Shown here piece after piece: positions 1 to 9,266 of a DNA stretch of 49,440 nucleotides; position 1 is the first letter of the stretch; the number at the start of each line of letters is the position of its first letter. The notes below the pieces were generated by a model that saw nothing but the letters and a program-made list of their open reading frames with translations, had not been told where the DNA came from and made no database searches. The position numbers and the translations under genes were made by a program. The DNA is from Actinomycetota bacterium (GTDB taxonomy: Bacteria > Actinomycetota > Actinomycetes > Actinomycetales > Microbacteriaceae). The DNA is taken from positions 1 to 49,440 of the forward strand of contig WLEA01000002.1 of the NCBI GenBank assembly GCA_009704535.1, in the 5' to 3' direction.

Positions 1-593
1 CTGGCAATCTCCACGTGAAGTGGGATCCCGATGGTGACGGCACCGGCGGAGAACGCACTGGCTGCGCCGTAGCTGGAGTCCTCGAGCGCGACGCAGTCGC
101 CAATGGCCACGCCGAGTGCGAGAGCACCCTTCAGATACGCCTCGGGGTTTGGTTTGGGTTCGCTGACATCATCACCAGCCACAATCGCACGGAAAACGGG
201 TTGTCCCATTTCTCGGGCTACTGCGTGCGCGAGGGCTTCAGCATTCATTCGCAGAGACATGGTGACCAGAGCACAGGGAATATCAGCGTCGAGCAACTCC
301 CTAAAAAGCTCACGGACGCCTGGGCGCCAGGGAACCGCGGCCGCGACTTGGTCGAGCACCCGCTGACTCAGGCGTTGCACAATGTCATCTGCCGGCATGT
401 CGACGCCAGCCTGCTGCAGCAAAGCAGCGGAATTCCAGAGCCCGCTCCCCACCAGTGCATACGCCTGTTCGGCGGACCATGTGGCCCCGAACTCCTCGAC
501 CAGTTCAGATTCGGCAATCATCCAGTAGGGCTCGGAGTCGATGATGGTGCCGTCCATGTCAAAAAGCACGGCAGCGGGGAATTGTGCGCTCAC
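1..593 (-). CDS. HAD-family hydrolase/phosphatase, 3' part runs off the left edge
   Basis: Not in the ORF track because truncated. Reverse strand from GTG at 593 reads VSAQFPAAVLFDMDGTIIDSEPYWMIAESELVEEFGATW..., with the HAD motif I DMDGT and later a KPNPEAY-type motif. Confidence 0.85.
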   Translation of the reverse strand, partial: MSAQFPAAVLFDMDGTIIDSEPYWMIAESELVEEFGATWSAEQAYALVGSGLWNSAALLQQAGVDMPADDIVQRLSQRVLDQVAAAVPWRPGVRELFRELLDADIPCALVTMSLRMNAEALAHAVAREMGQPVFRAIVAGDDVSEPKPNPEAYLKGALALGVAIGDCVALEDSSYGAASAFSAGAVTIGIPLHVEIA

Positions 594-654
594 AACCAGC
601 AAGTCTAGTGGCGCCTATTGTGGGAGGTAGAGTGAAGAATCCGAGCGGAGAATT

Positions 655-1510
655 CATGACCCACATTCCCTTTTCTGACCACACCAGAGTGATGGTCGTG
701 GCCTTCGAGGGATGGAACGACGCTGGCGATGCGGCCAGTCACACCGCGCAGATGATTGTCGACCAAGCCGGCTTGATTCCGGGATTCTCGATTGATCCCG
801 AAGAGTACTTCGACTTCCAACTCACGAGGCCACTTGTTGAGCACGCCAATGATGGCACTCGTTTCCTGAACTGGCCCGAGGTGACGCTGTGGTCTCCTGC
901 CCCCGACTCAGATCCCGCGCCACTTGTGCTCCTGGGGCAGGAACCCTCCAGGCTCTGGCAGTCTTTCGCCGCGACGATGATCGACCATGCTCTTGCGCAC
1001 AATGTGGACGCCATGGTGTTTCTTGGAGCGATGCTGGCTGATGTTCCTCACTCTCGTCCAGTCCGGGTCACGGCCACGAGTGACGATGTAGCAATCCGGG
1101 AGTATTTCGATATTGAAAAGTCGACCTATGAAGGCCCGGTGGGCGTCTTGACGGTCTTGGCCTTGGCTGCCGCTGAAGTAGGCATCCCCTCTCTGCACCT
1201 GTGGGCCCATGTCCCGCACTATGTGCACACCTCGCCATCGCCAAAAGCTACGGTCGCGCTTGCCGAGAAACTTGAAGAGCTTGTGGGAATCGTGTTGGAG
1301 CGCGACGACCTTGAGGTCGAAGCCCTGCGCTGGGAAGAGGGCATTGACGCGCTCGCGGCCGAAGACGATGACATGAGCGCTTATATCAACCAACTGGAAC
1401 AAGCCAGAGACACCGCGGACGCGCCTGAAGCTTCCGGCGACGCTATCGCTCAGGAGTTCGAGAAGTACCTCCGTGGTCGGCCAGATCGACCTAGCTCAAG
1501 CGAGTCATAA
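655..1510 (+). CDS. PAC2 family protein
   Basis: MTHIPFSDHTRVMVVAFEGWNDAGDAASHTAQMI..., PAC2-type N-terminus. GGAG upstream of ATG 655; an in-frame GTG upstream behind GGGAGG is an alternative start. Confidence 0.85.
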
Positions 1511-2362
1511 GGGGCTAATCGCGCCGGTCGCAAGACCGACCATCAGTGTGCTCCCGAGAAGCAACCGGTAGATCACAAAGGGCATAAAGCTTCTCGTTTG
1601 GATGTAGCGCATGAGCCACGCGATGACGCCCCAGCCCACCGCGAAGGCAATCACTGTGGCAACGAAAGTGTCAAACAACGAGAACGGTCCTGCAACCTCG
1701 GGTCTTAAAACAGCCGTTGAGAGTTCGTAGAAGCCACTACCGAGGACCGCGGGGATGGCTAAAAGAAATGAGTAGCGTGCTGCCGAGACCCTGTCATAGC
1801 CAAGGGTTCGCCCCATCGCAATGGTGGCCCCTGAGCGCGATACACCGGGAATCAAGGCGAGCATTTGAGCCATTCCATAGAGCAGGCCGTGAGAAACGGT
1901 GAGGTCATTGAGGGTGGAGCTCTTTCTCCCCCACCAGTCCGCAGCGGCGAGAACAAGCCCAAAGACGATGAGCACAGTGGCAACCAACCAGAGCGAGCGG
2001 AAAGCGCCGCGAATAAGATCTTGAGCAAAGTAGCCGACAATAACAATCGGCAGCGTTCCCACAACGATGAGCCATCCAAGCTTTGCCTGAGATCGAGCCT
2101 CGTGTGGGGCGTCTTTCCACCAGGATGATGGTTTACCCAGTGACGCCCACCATCCGCGAAGAATTCGAGCAATGTCCGGAGCGAAGTAGACCAGCACTGC
2201 GAGTTCGGTACCTATTTGGGTGATGGCAGTGAAAGTGGCCCCGGGGTCGGTGGCGGAGGGCAGAAATTCTCCGACAATGCGTAGGTGGGCGCTGGAGGAC
2301 ACGGGAAGAAACTCGGTGAGCCCCTGGATGATTCCCAACAGGACTGCCTCTAGAAGCCCCAC
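1505..2362 (-). CDS. uppP: undecaprenyl-diphosphatase (BacA/UppP)
   Basis: GLLEAVLLGIIQGLTEFLPVSSSAHL and PGVSRSGATIAMG motifs, multiple TM segments. Start at GTG 2362 preferred (AAGGAG 8 nt upstream); GTG 2371 is in frame but overlaps the SD. Confidence 0.93.
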   Translation of the reverse strand: MGLLEAVLLGIIQGLTEFLPVSSSAHLRIVGEFLPSATDPGATFTAITQIGTELAVLVYFAPDIARILRGWWASLGKPSSWWKDAPHEARSQAKLGWLIVVGTLPIVIVGYFAQDLIRGAFRSLWLVATVLIVFGLVLAAADWWGRKSSTLNDLTVSHGLLYGMAQMLALIPGVSRSGATIAMGRTLGYDRVSAARYSFLLAIPAVLGSGFYELSTAVLRPEVAGPFSLFDTFVATVIAFAVGWGVIAWLMRYIQTRSFMPFVIYRLLLGSTLMVGLATGAISPL

Positions 2363-2397
2363 GTTCGACACTCCTTGAGTGGGCGGGCGGGAATCAT
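2350..2397 (-). other. putative 15-codon leaderless upstream ORF overlapping the uppP start (MIPARPLKECRTWGF*)
   Basis: ATG at 2397 lies 6 nt downstream of TAGCCT (2404-2409, minus strand); reading frame closes at TAG 2352-2350, past the uppP GTG. Confidence 0.3.
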
Positions 2398-2483
2398 GGC
2401 CCCAGGCTACCCTGCGGGGCAGTTTGGAGCCGGAACTTTAGTGGTAATGTCGTGTCGGTCGCTCCGCGTTTGACGCGGTGTGC

Positions 2484-2566
2484 GCGCGGGTGGCGGAATG
2501 GCAGACGCGCTAGCTTGAGGTGCTAGTGCCCGTAAGGGCGTGGGGGTTCAAGTCCCCCCTCGCGCA
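2484..2566 (+). tRNA. tRNA-Leu (anticodon GAG); 3' CCA not encoded
   Basis: Acceptor GCGCGGG/CTCGCGC+A, D-arm GGCGGAATGG, anticodon arm CTAGC-TTGAGGT-GCTAG, variable arm, T-arm GGGGGTTCAAGTCCCCC. Confidence 0.95.
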
Positions 2567-2573
2567 CGCGACA

Positions 2574-2605
2574 TCAGGGCCTCTCACTTCGGTGAGGGGC
2601 CCTGA
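2574..2605 (+). terminator. strong hairpin after tRNA-Leu
   Basis: TCAGGGCCTCTCAC-TTCG-GTGAGGGGCCCTGA: 14-position stem with one G-T pair, UUCG tetraloop, weak T-rich tail. Confidence 0.75.
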
Positions 2606-2635
2606 ATCTTTGTGTGTCGGTGGATGTTGACAGAA

Positions 2636-2651
2636 TCGAACAAATGTTCGA
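2636..2651 (+). promoter_or_regulatory. LexA/SOS box (actinobacterial consensus TCGAAC-N4-GTTCGA)
   Basis: TCGAACAAATGTTCGA is a perfect dyad directly upstream of imuA'. TTGACA at 2627-2632 sits just upstream. Confidence 0.9.
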
Positions 2652-2661
2652 ATATAGCTTT

Positions 2662-3363
2662 ATGTCCCCCACGCTGAGCCTTGATGCCTCTCCCCCGCAA
2701 CGAGCCGACGTGCGCGAGCTCCAGGAACGTATTCGCTCCCTAGAAAGCACTCACGCTGACTATCCGGTGTTTCCGGTGGCCCCTGGCTTAGAAAGCCTTT
2801 TCCCACACGGTGGTCTTCGCCGAGGGGTGGTCTACGACATTGATTCTTCGCCCTCTCTACTGTGGGCTCTCATTGCCGAGGCAACCTCGTCTGGAACATG
2901 GTGCGCACTCGTGGGCATACCAGACGCTGGTCTTGCTGCCGCGGAAGGCATGGGGGTCAATCTCGATCGCCTGGTACTTGTCCCCAGGCCTGGAGAACAG
3001 TGGCTCTCTGTAGTCAGCGCTCTCATCGATGTTGTCGGAATTGTCGCTCTGGGGCCCTCTGCGCCACCCTCTGATCGAGTCCTCAGCACGTTGCTTGGCC
3101 GCCTGCGTGAAAGAGAAGCCACTATGTTGAGTCGCTCCGGCTGGCCCCGCAGCGAAGCCAGTATTAGTGTTTCTGCGCACCGTTGGCGTGGCCTTGGCGA
3201 AGGCCACGGTGTTCTTCACGAGCACCACATCAGTGTGGTGGTGCGTTCTCGTCAGAGCACTACCGCGCGATCGTGCGAGATGGTTATTGATGCGTGGGGA
3301 GCCCACTACAACCCTGGTGTCGCCTCCGTTACTGATATTTCCCGGCACCGTAGCGCCGGATAA
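2662..3363 (+). CDS. imuA': ImuA'-like mutasome accessory protein
   Basis: First gene of the SOS cassette; PGLESLFPHGGLRRGVVYDI... resembles the ImuA'/SulA-RecA-like N-terminus. ATG 2662 chosen because the track start at 2614 would place the SOS box inside the CDS. Confidence 0.8.
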   Translation: MSPTLSLDASPPQRADVRELQERIRSLESTHADYPVFPVAPGLESLFPHGGLRRGVVYDIDSSPSLLWALIAEATSSGTWCALVGIPDAGLAAAEGMGVNLDRLVLVPRPGEQWLSVVSALIDVVGIVALGPSAPPSDRVLSTLLGRLREREATMLSRSGWPRSEASISVSAHRWRGLGEGHGVLHEHHISVVVRSRQSTTARSCEMVIDAWGAHYNPGVASVTDISRHRSAG

Positions 3364-3365
3364 CC

Positions 3366-4919
3366 GTGATGGTTCGCACTCTTGTTCTGTGGATTCCTGC
3401 CTGGCCGGTTATCGCGGCTCAGTGTGACGATGAACTGCCAGGGGCTGTTCGTGGTGCAGCGCTAGCTCTTATTCATAAAGGCGCTGTGGTGGCGTGCTCA
3501 CCAGAAGCTTCCGCCAGTGGTGTCAGAGTGGGAATGAAGCGACGAGACGCTCAGATGCGGTGCCCAGGGCTTAGTGTCCTGCCCGATTCGCCAGAGCGTA
3601 ATCGCAGAGTTTTTGATCAGGTTCTTCTTGCGCTTCAGGACACGGTGTCCCAACAAACTCTTGTGGAGCCTGGCGTGCTGGCATTCGGTGCTCGAGGGCT
3701 CTCGCGCTTTTATGGTGGCGAAGAGGCTTCTGCCATCGCCCTCGTGTCCGCTCTTTCCTCTAGTGAGCAAGGTTTTCACTCCCGCGTAGGTATCTCTGAT
3801 GATCTCTTTAGTGCGGTGATGGCAGCGCAACAGACTGACCCCGCTCACCCGATTCGCATCGTGGAATCCGGGGCATCCTCGGCTTTCCTTGCCGGGTTGC
3901 CTATTAGTGTCCTCGATGACACCAGCGCGGTGTCTCTTCTCAGTCGCCTGGGGGTGAACACTCTCGGCGAGTGCGTTGCCCTTGGCGAGAGCGCTCTTCG
4001 TGAACGTTTTGGTACCGCAGGAGAGCAGATCTACCGATTGGCATCAGGGCGTGATGGGACGTGGCTCAGTCCTCACAATTCGCCGGTGGATACATCTGAA
4101 TCGATTGCGTTGCTTGAGCCCTTGCACCTTATTGACCAACTGGCTTTCAGCATTCGCCACGCCACAGAGAACTACCACCAACGGTTATTTTCTGCCGGTG
4201 TTGTGTGCACCAGAGTGCGCATCACCATCGGTTTTGATTCAGGGCAAACGTGTGTCAGAACGTGGCTTCACCCACGGTTTTTTAGTGCCAGTGAACTTGT
4301 TGATCGAGTTCGCTGGCAGCTGGAGTCGCTCGCCAGAGACTCTGCCGGATTAGGAGAACAACCACCTGGTGTGGTGTCGGTGCGCTTTGAGGCGTTGCGT
4401 CCAGAACACCTGGGCGTTCACGAACCCGGCTTGTGGGGACAAGGCCCCGATAGTCGAGTGCACCACGTGCTCTCCAGGGTCCAGGGGATTGTGGGCGCAC
4501 ACGGTGTCTTAAGTGCCAGTAGCGCGACGTCGCGTTTTCCTGGGGGCACTCAGGTGCTGACGACCTGGGGTGAAAAAACTACCGATGGCGAGGTTGGGCC
4601 GCTTCCTGGTGCCCTGCCTGAGCCTTTTCCTGGAACAGTATTTGCGCTTCCTCCGGAAGTCGCGCTCCACGATGCCAAAGGCCGCACTGTGCTCATTGAC
4701 AAGGCTGAGCTCTCTGCTAGTCCGGCCTCCTTGGTGTTGGGGAGTCGTCGCTTAGATCTTGTGTCCTGGGCGGGGCCCTGGCCGGTGACTGAGCGTTGGT
4801 GGGACCCTGCGAAAGCACGATACGCGCACCGTCTTCAAGTCTTGGACGAACGAGGAATTGGGTGGTTACTGACAACTTCTGGGGGGCACCAGTGGCGCAT
4901 AGAAGCTAGGTATGACTGA
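3366..4919 (+). CDS. imuB: ImuB, catalytically inactive Y-family polymerase homologue
   Basis: LVLWIPAWPVIAA...GARGLSRFYGGEEA.., HhH-like LSRLGVNTLGECVALGESALRERFG; positioned between imuA' and dnaE2. Confidence 0.9.
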   Translation: MMVRTLVLWIPAWPVIAAQCDDELPGAVRGAALALIHKGAVVACSPEASASGVRVGMKRRDAQMRCPGLSVLPDSPERNRRVFDQVLLALQDTVSQQTLVEPGVLAFGARGLSRFYGGEEASAIALVSALSSSEQGFHSRVGISDDLFSAVMAAQQTDPAHPIRIVESGASSAFLAGLPISVLDDTSAVSLLSRLGVNTLGECVALGESALRERFGTAGEQIYRLASGRDGTWLSPHNSPVDTSESIALLEPLHLIDQLAFSIRHATENYHQRLFSAGVVCTRVRITIGFDSGQTCVRTWLHPRFFSASELVDRVRWQLESLARDSAGLGEQPPGVVSVRFEALRPEHLGVHEPGLWGQGPDSRVHHVLSRVQGIVGAHGVLSASSATSRFPGGTQVLTTWGEKTTDGEVGPLPGALPEPFPGTVFALPPEVALHDAKGRTVLIDKAELSASPASLVLGSRRLDLVSWAGPWPVTERWWDPAKARYAHRLQVLDERGIGWLLTTSGGHQWRIEARYD

Positions 4920-7900
4920 TGGGCTGGCACAACCCACCTATTTCCTGGTCTGAACATGAAAAGCGTTTGAAGGATGCCTCCAGACCTGGCACTTCACCAC
5001 CCTTGGGAGCTGATGCCGGTGATTCTCCTGCCTGGTCCGAGAGTCGTGCGCCGTATCAAGCACCCATAGTTGAGGTGCCAGAGAATGCTGTGCCCTACGC
5101 GGAGCTTCATCTGCACAGTAGCTTCAGTTTTCTTGACGGGGTCTCCTCCCCCGAAAAAATGGTCGCGCGCGGTGCACAGTTGGGCCTTTCCGCAATGGCT
5201 ATTACCGACCACAACGGTTTCTACGGTGCAGTGAGATTCGCCGAGGCGGCGGCTGCGCACTCCATGAACACGGTCTTTGGCGCAGAGCTTTCTGTGCAGG
5301 GCAATCAGCCTCGCACCGTGGTGAATGATCCGCAGGGCCCACACCTGCTCGTCTTGGCACGAGGCCAGGAGGGCTACCACCGGCTTTCTTCGGCGCTTAC
5401 CGATGCCCATCTGGGGAATTCCGAGAAAGACACTCTGGTGTGGGATCTTGATGCTTTGGCCGAACAGGGTCGAGACCACTGGGTTGTGCTCACGGGGTGT
5501 CGTAAAGGATCAGTGCGCCACGCCTTGCCACACCACAGGGTTCCCTCACGTGGGGAACAAGACGCCAGTGAGGCTGCACTACTGGAGCTTGTGGGGCGTT
5601 TCGGTCACGAGAACGTGGTGGTGGAGCTTTTTGACCATCAGCACCCCATTGACAGTGTGCATAACGACTTTCTTGCCACTCTGGCGACTCGTCACAACCT
5701 TCCCACTCTCGCCACTGGACTGGTTCACTACGCACTATCCGAGGATGCCGATTTGGCTCACGCCATGGCGGCGGTGCGAGCACGGACCAGCATGGACAAA
5801 CTGAGTTATTGGTTACCAGCCTCCGGGGCTGCTTACCTGCGCTCGGGGGCGGAGCAAGAACGTCGTTTTAGGTCGTATCCCGGGGCGGTCGCGCGCAGTC
5901 ACGAGATTGCCCAGGACATAGGTTTTTCTCTCAAGAAAGTAAGCCCCGGATTGCCCACATCGTTGTGTCCTTCCGGGCACACACCCATCAGCTACTTGCG
6001 GGAACTCATCGCACAGGCTGTTCCCAGACGCTATCCCGGTGCCACCGCAGAGGTGCATGCCCGTATTGCCAAGGAGCTCGATGTCATCGAGAGGAAAGAT
6101 TTTGCGGGATATTTCTTGATCGTCCACGACATCGTGCGTTTTGCTCGCTCCCGCGGAATCCTTTGCCAAGGTCGAGGCTCTGCTGCTAACTCAGCGGTGT
6201 GTTTCCTTCTCGATATCACCGCGGTGGACTCGATTTACTACAACTTGCCTTTCGAGAGATTCCTCTCTGCGCTGCGGGATGAAGAACCTGATATTGATGT
6301 TGATTTTGAATCCCGTCGCCGGGAGGAAGTCATTCAGTATGTCTTTGAGCGCTACGGTCGTCGCAGCGCAGCTCAGGTGGCAACACTGATTGAATATCGG
6401 CCTAAAAGCGCCGTTCGCGATATGGCCAGGGCCTTGGGATATAGCCCTGGCGAGCAAGACGCGTTCGCACGCCAGGTCGAACGCTCCGGAGCCTTTCTCG
6501 AGAGCGCGGAACACAGCATTCCTGCTGATGTGGTGAATCTTGCGCTGCGGACACTGACTATGCCCCGTCACACGGGAATTCACTCGGGAGGCATGGTCCT
6601 GACCGATCGGCCGGTTTCCGAGGTGGTGCCGATAGAACATGCCCGTATGGAAAACCGCACGGTTCTCCAATGGGACAAAGATGACTGCGAGTGGATGGGG
6701 TTAGTCAAGTTTGATCTTTTGGGTTTGGGAATCCTCGAAGCTATCCACGAGACCTTCGATTTAGCCAAGGAGAGTCTTGGCGAAGAGTGGGAACTCGCGA
6801 CGCTCCCCCGCGATGAAGCCGGCGTCTATGACATGTTGTGTCGGGGAGATTCGATTGGGGTTTTTCAGGTCGAATCGAGAGCTCAGATGGCCTTATTGCC
6901 AAGGCTTCAACCCAGGCGTTTTTATGACCTTGCTATACAGATTGCGATGATTCGCCCGGGCCCTATTCAGGGTGGCGCGGTGCATCCCTTTGTCAAACGT
7001 AAAGCGGGCCTCGAGCCCATCCAATATCCACACCCTGCTCTTGAAGAGTGCCTGGAGAGAACCCTCGGTGTTCCGGTATTCCAAGAGCAAATTATGCAAA
7101 TTGCCATGGCTGTTGGCGGTTGCACCGCTGAAGACGCAGATTTGTTGAGGCGAGCGATGGGGTCAAAGCGTGGACGGGAGCGCATTGAATCGTTGAAAGA
7201 GACTCTCTTTCGCGGCATGGCACAGAATGGTCTCGACCCCGAGGGTGCCAAGCGCATCTATTCCATGATTGAAGCCTTTGCCAGTTTTGGCTTTGCTGAG
7301 AGTCATTCCCTGAGCTTTGCCCTGCTCGTCTATGCGAGTTCCTGGCTCAAGTTGCACTATCCCGCCCTTTATCTGACGGGATTATTGAGAGCCTGGCCAA
7401 TGGGCTTCTACTCCCCGGCATCCTTGGTCAGTGACGCTGAACGTCACGGAGTAGTCGTCAGGGGTCCCTCCGTTCTCCGCTCGGGGGTTAAGGCGGGAGT
7501 TGAAGCAGTTGATGGCCAGTCGATGTCATCGGGGGGTCAAGATTCTTGCCTGGTGTATGACCAACCGACTCCGAATAAAGTTTTCGACCCCGCTGGTGAT
7601 GACCCGAGCGGCCCCCACCGGCGTGACCAACAGTGCGCAGTGCGACTGGGACTAGCGGGTATCAAGGGAATAAGTGTGGAGCGCGCAGAGGCCATAGTCC
7701 ACGACCGTGAGAGCAGGGGGCCCTATCAAAGCCCTCGTGATCTTGCGAGGCGGGTTGGGTTGAGTGCGGCTCACTTGGAGGCGTTGGCTAGTGCTGGCGC
7801 TCTTGGCGATTGGGGTAATCACCGGAGAGAAAACCTGTGGATGGCGGGCCATTGGGCCGGTGAGAACCCCCAGTATTTAGACCACACCAACGCTCCACTG

Positions 7901-8338
7901 CAGGTGCCACTTTTTGAGGTGATGTCTGCGCGTGAACAGATGGTGGCAGACCGTGTGTTTACAGGCGTCTCTCCGGGAGATCACCCGTTGCGCTATGTGC
8001 GTCAATGGCTTCAGACCAATGGGGTCGCAAGCGTTCTTGACACTCTGAGCCAGGAGCCAGGGCGCCGTATCTGGATTGCCGGTTTAGTCACTCATCGACA
8101 GCGCCCCTCCACCGCGAGGGGTGTGACGTTTCTCAATGTCGAAGACGAGACCGGTTTAGTCAATGTCATCTGCGGAGTGGGATTCTGGCGACGTCATCGA
8201 GCGATTCTGCGCGACAACGCGGCGCTGATGGTGAGAGGAATTCTCGAGAGAAGTCCCGAAGGGGTCGTATCCGTTGTTGCTGATGGAGTTCATATCCTCC
8301 CCATTGGAGTTCCCCAGGGCTCCAGGGATTTTCAGTAA
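4919..8338 (+). CDS. dnaE2: error-prone DNA polymerase DnaE2
   Basis: PHP domain AELHLHSSFSFLDG...AITDHNGFYGAVRF; polymerase motifs DEEPDIDVDFESRRREEVIQYVFERYG; MGWHNPPISW N-terminus; start overlaps the imuB stop (TGATG). Confidence 0.96.
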   Translation: MGWHNPPISWSEHEKRLKDASRPGTSPPLGADAGDSPAWSESRAPYQAPIVEVPENAVPYAELHLHSSFSFLDGVSSPEKMVARGAQLGLSAMAITDHNGFYGAVRFAEAAAAHSMNTVFGAELSVQGNQPRTVVNDPQGPHLLVLARGQEGYHRLSSALTDAHLGNSEKDTLVWDLDALAEQGRDHWVVLTGCRKGSVRHALPHHRVPSRGEQDASEAALLELVGRFGHENVVVELFDHQHPIDSVHNDFLATLATRHNLPTLATGLVHYALSEDADLAHAMAAVRARTSMDKLSYWLPASGAAYLRSGAEQERRFRSYPGAVARSHEIAQDIGFSLKKVSPGLPTSLCPSGHTPISYLRELIAQAVPRRYPGATAEVHARIAKELDVIERKDFAGYFLIVHDIVRFARSRGILCQGRGSAANSAVCFLLDITAVDSIYYNLPFERFLSALRDEEPDIDVDFESRRREEVIQYVFERYGRRSAAQVATLIEYRPKSAVRDMARALGYSPGEQDAFARQVERSGAFLESAEHSIPADVVNLALRTLTMPRHTGIHSGGMVLTDRPVSEVVPIEHARMENRTVLQWDKDDCEWMGLVKFDLLGLGILEAIHETFDLAKESLGEEWELATLPRDEAGVYDMLCRGDSIGVFQVESRAQMALLPRLQPRRFYDLAIQIAMIRPGPIQGGAVHPFVKRKAGLEPIQYPHPALEECLERTLGVPVFQEQIMQIAMAVGGCTAEDADLLRRAMGSKRGRERIESLKETLFRGMAQNGLDPEGAKRIYSMIEAFASFGFAESHSLSFALLVYASSWLKLHYPALYLTGLLRAWPMGFYSPASLVSDAERHGVVVRGPSVLRSGVKAGVEAVDGQSMSSGGQDSCLVYDQPTPNKVFDPAGDDPSGPHRRDQQCAVRLGLAGIKGISVERAEAIVHDRESRGPYQSPRDLARRVGLSAAHLEALASAGALGDWGNHRRENLWMAGHWAGENPQYLDHTNAPLQVPLFEVMSAREQMVADRVFTGVSPGDHPLRYVRQWLQTNGVASVLDTLSQEPGRRIWIAGLVTHRQRPSTARGVTFLNVEDETGLVNVICGVGFWRRHRAILRDNAALMVRGILERSPEGVVSVVADGVHILPIGVPQGSRDFQ

Positions 8339-8342
8339 TCTC

Positions 8343-9161
8343 CTACCGATCCCGGAGCGCCCACAGCGCAACGGCACTGGCGGCAGCGACGTTGAGAGAA
8401 TCGACTCCGCCTCGCATGGGGATTGATACAACGGCGTCTGCGTCTCCCAGCGCGCGTGCGGACAAGCCGTCTCCCTCGGTGCCAAGCGCCACGGCAAGCT
8501 TCGCAGGCGGATTTTTGGAGAAGACATCAAGCGACATGGCGTGTGGCGCGAGGGCCAGTGCCACAATGCTCACGCCGTTGGCGTGGAGCGTCGCAACAAG
8601 TTCCGTCCATGATCCTGCGCGTGTCCAGGGAATTTGGAACACCGTTCCCATACTCACTCGAACGCTCCGCCGGTAGAGCGGATCGGCGCAGGAATCTGTG
8701 ACAATCACGGCGTCGGCTCCGATTCCTGCAACTGAGCGAAAAATCGCACCCACATTGGTGTGATCGACGATGCCTTCGAGAATCACGATGCGAGTAGCAC
8801 CAGCAAGCAGTTCTTCCAGGTTTGGCATCTCTGGGCGGTGCATGCTGGCGAGCGTTCCACGGTGAACGCGATAGCCCGTCAGGGTTTCCATGAGCACCCC
8901 GTCGCAGACAAAAACGGGGACCTCATCGAGAGCACCAGGCAGTGCAGTGGCAAGTTCATCAAGCTTCGGTAACCAACTCGGAATGGTTAATATCGAGCGG
9001 GGGCGGTGACCGGCGTTGAGGGCACGTTCCAGTATTTTCAGGGATTCAGCGATGTAGAGACCCTGATCGGGCTCGCTTTTGGTGCGAAGCGCCACGTCAG
9101 TGAGGGCGTGGTAGTCGGCCAAGAGCGGATGTGACAGGTCCACAACGTGCGTGACAATCAC
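8343..9161 (-). CDS. TrmH/SpoU family RNA 2'-O-methyltransferase
   Basis: EGIVDHTNVGAIFRSVAGIGADAVIVTDSCADPLYRRSVRVSMGTVFQIPW...ALGTEGDGLSARAL...VSIPMRGGVDSLNVAAASAVALW SPOUT motifs. Confidence 0.92.
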   Translation of the reverse strand: MIVTHVVDLSHPLLADYHALTDVALRTKSEPDQGLYIAESLKILERALNAGHRPRSILTIPSWLPKLDELATALPGALDEVPVFVCDGVLMETLTGYRVHRGTLASMHRPEMPNLEELLAGATRIVILEGIVDHTNVGAIFRSVAGIGADAVIVTDSCADPLYRRSVRVSMGTVFQIPWTRAGSWTELVATLHANGVSIVALALAPHAMSLDVFSKNPPAKLAVALGTEGDGLSARALGDADAVVSIPMRGGVDSLNVAAASAVALWALRDR

Positions 9162-9266
9162 GAAGAACCCCCCTGCGCGTCCCGGCGTTTGGAAACATGT
9201 TGGAAAAATACGGTCGCTAGCCTCAACCCTAGAGCGAGAGTGCGTCCTCGGTCAGGAGAATTGTCC

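Noticed and set aside
2614-2661. Track start of the imuA' ORF at 2614
   Set aside because: It would translate through TTGACA and the perfect SOS box. ATG 2662 downstream of these elements is the sensible start.
7440-7650. Low-conservation insertion in DnaE2 (GVKAGVEAVDGQSMSSGGQDSCLVYDQPTP...)
   Set aside because: Variable-length linkers here are common in actinobacterial DnaE2; the frame continues cleanly, so it is not a frameshift or intein.
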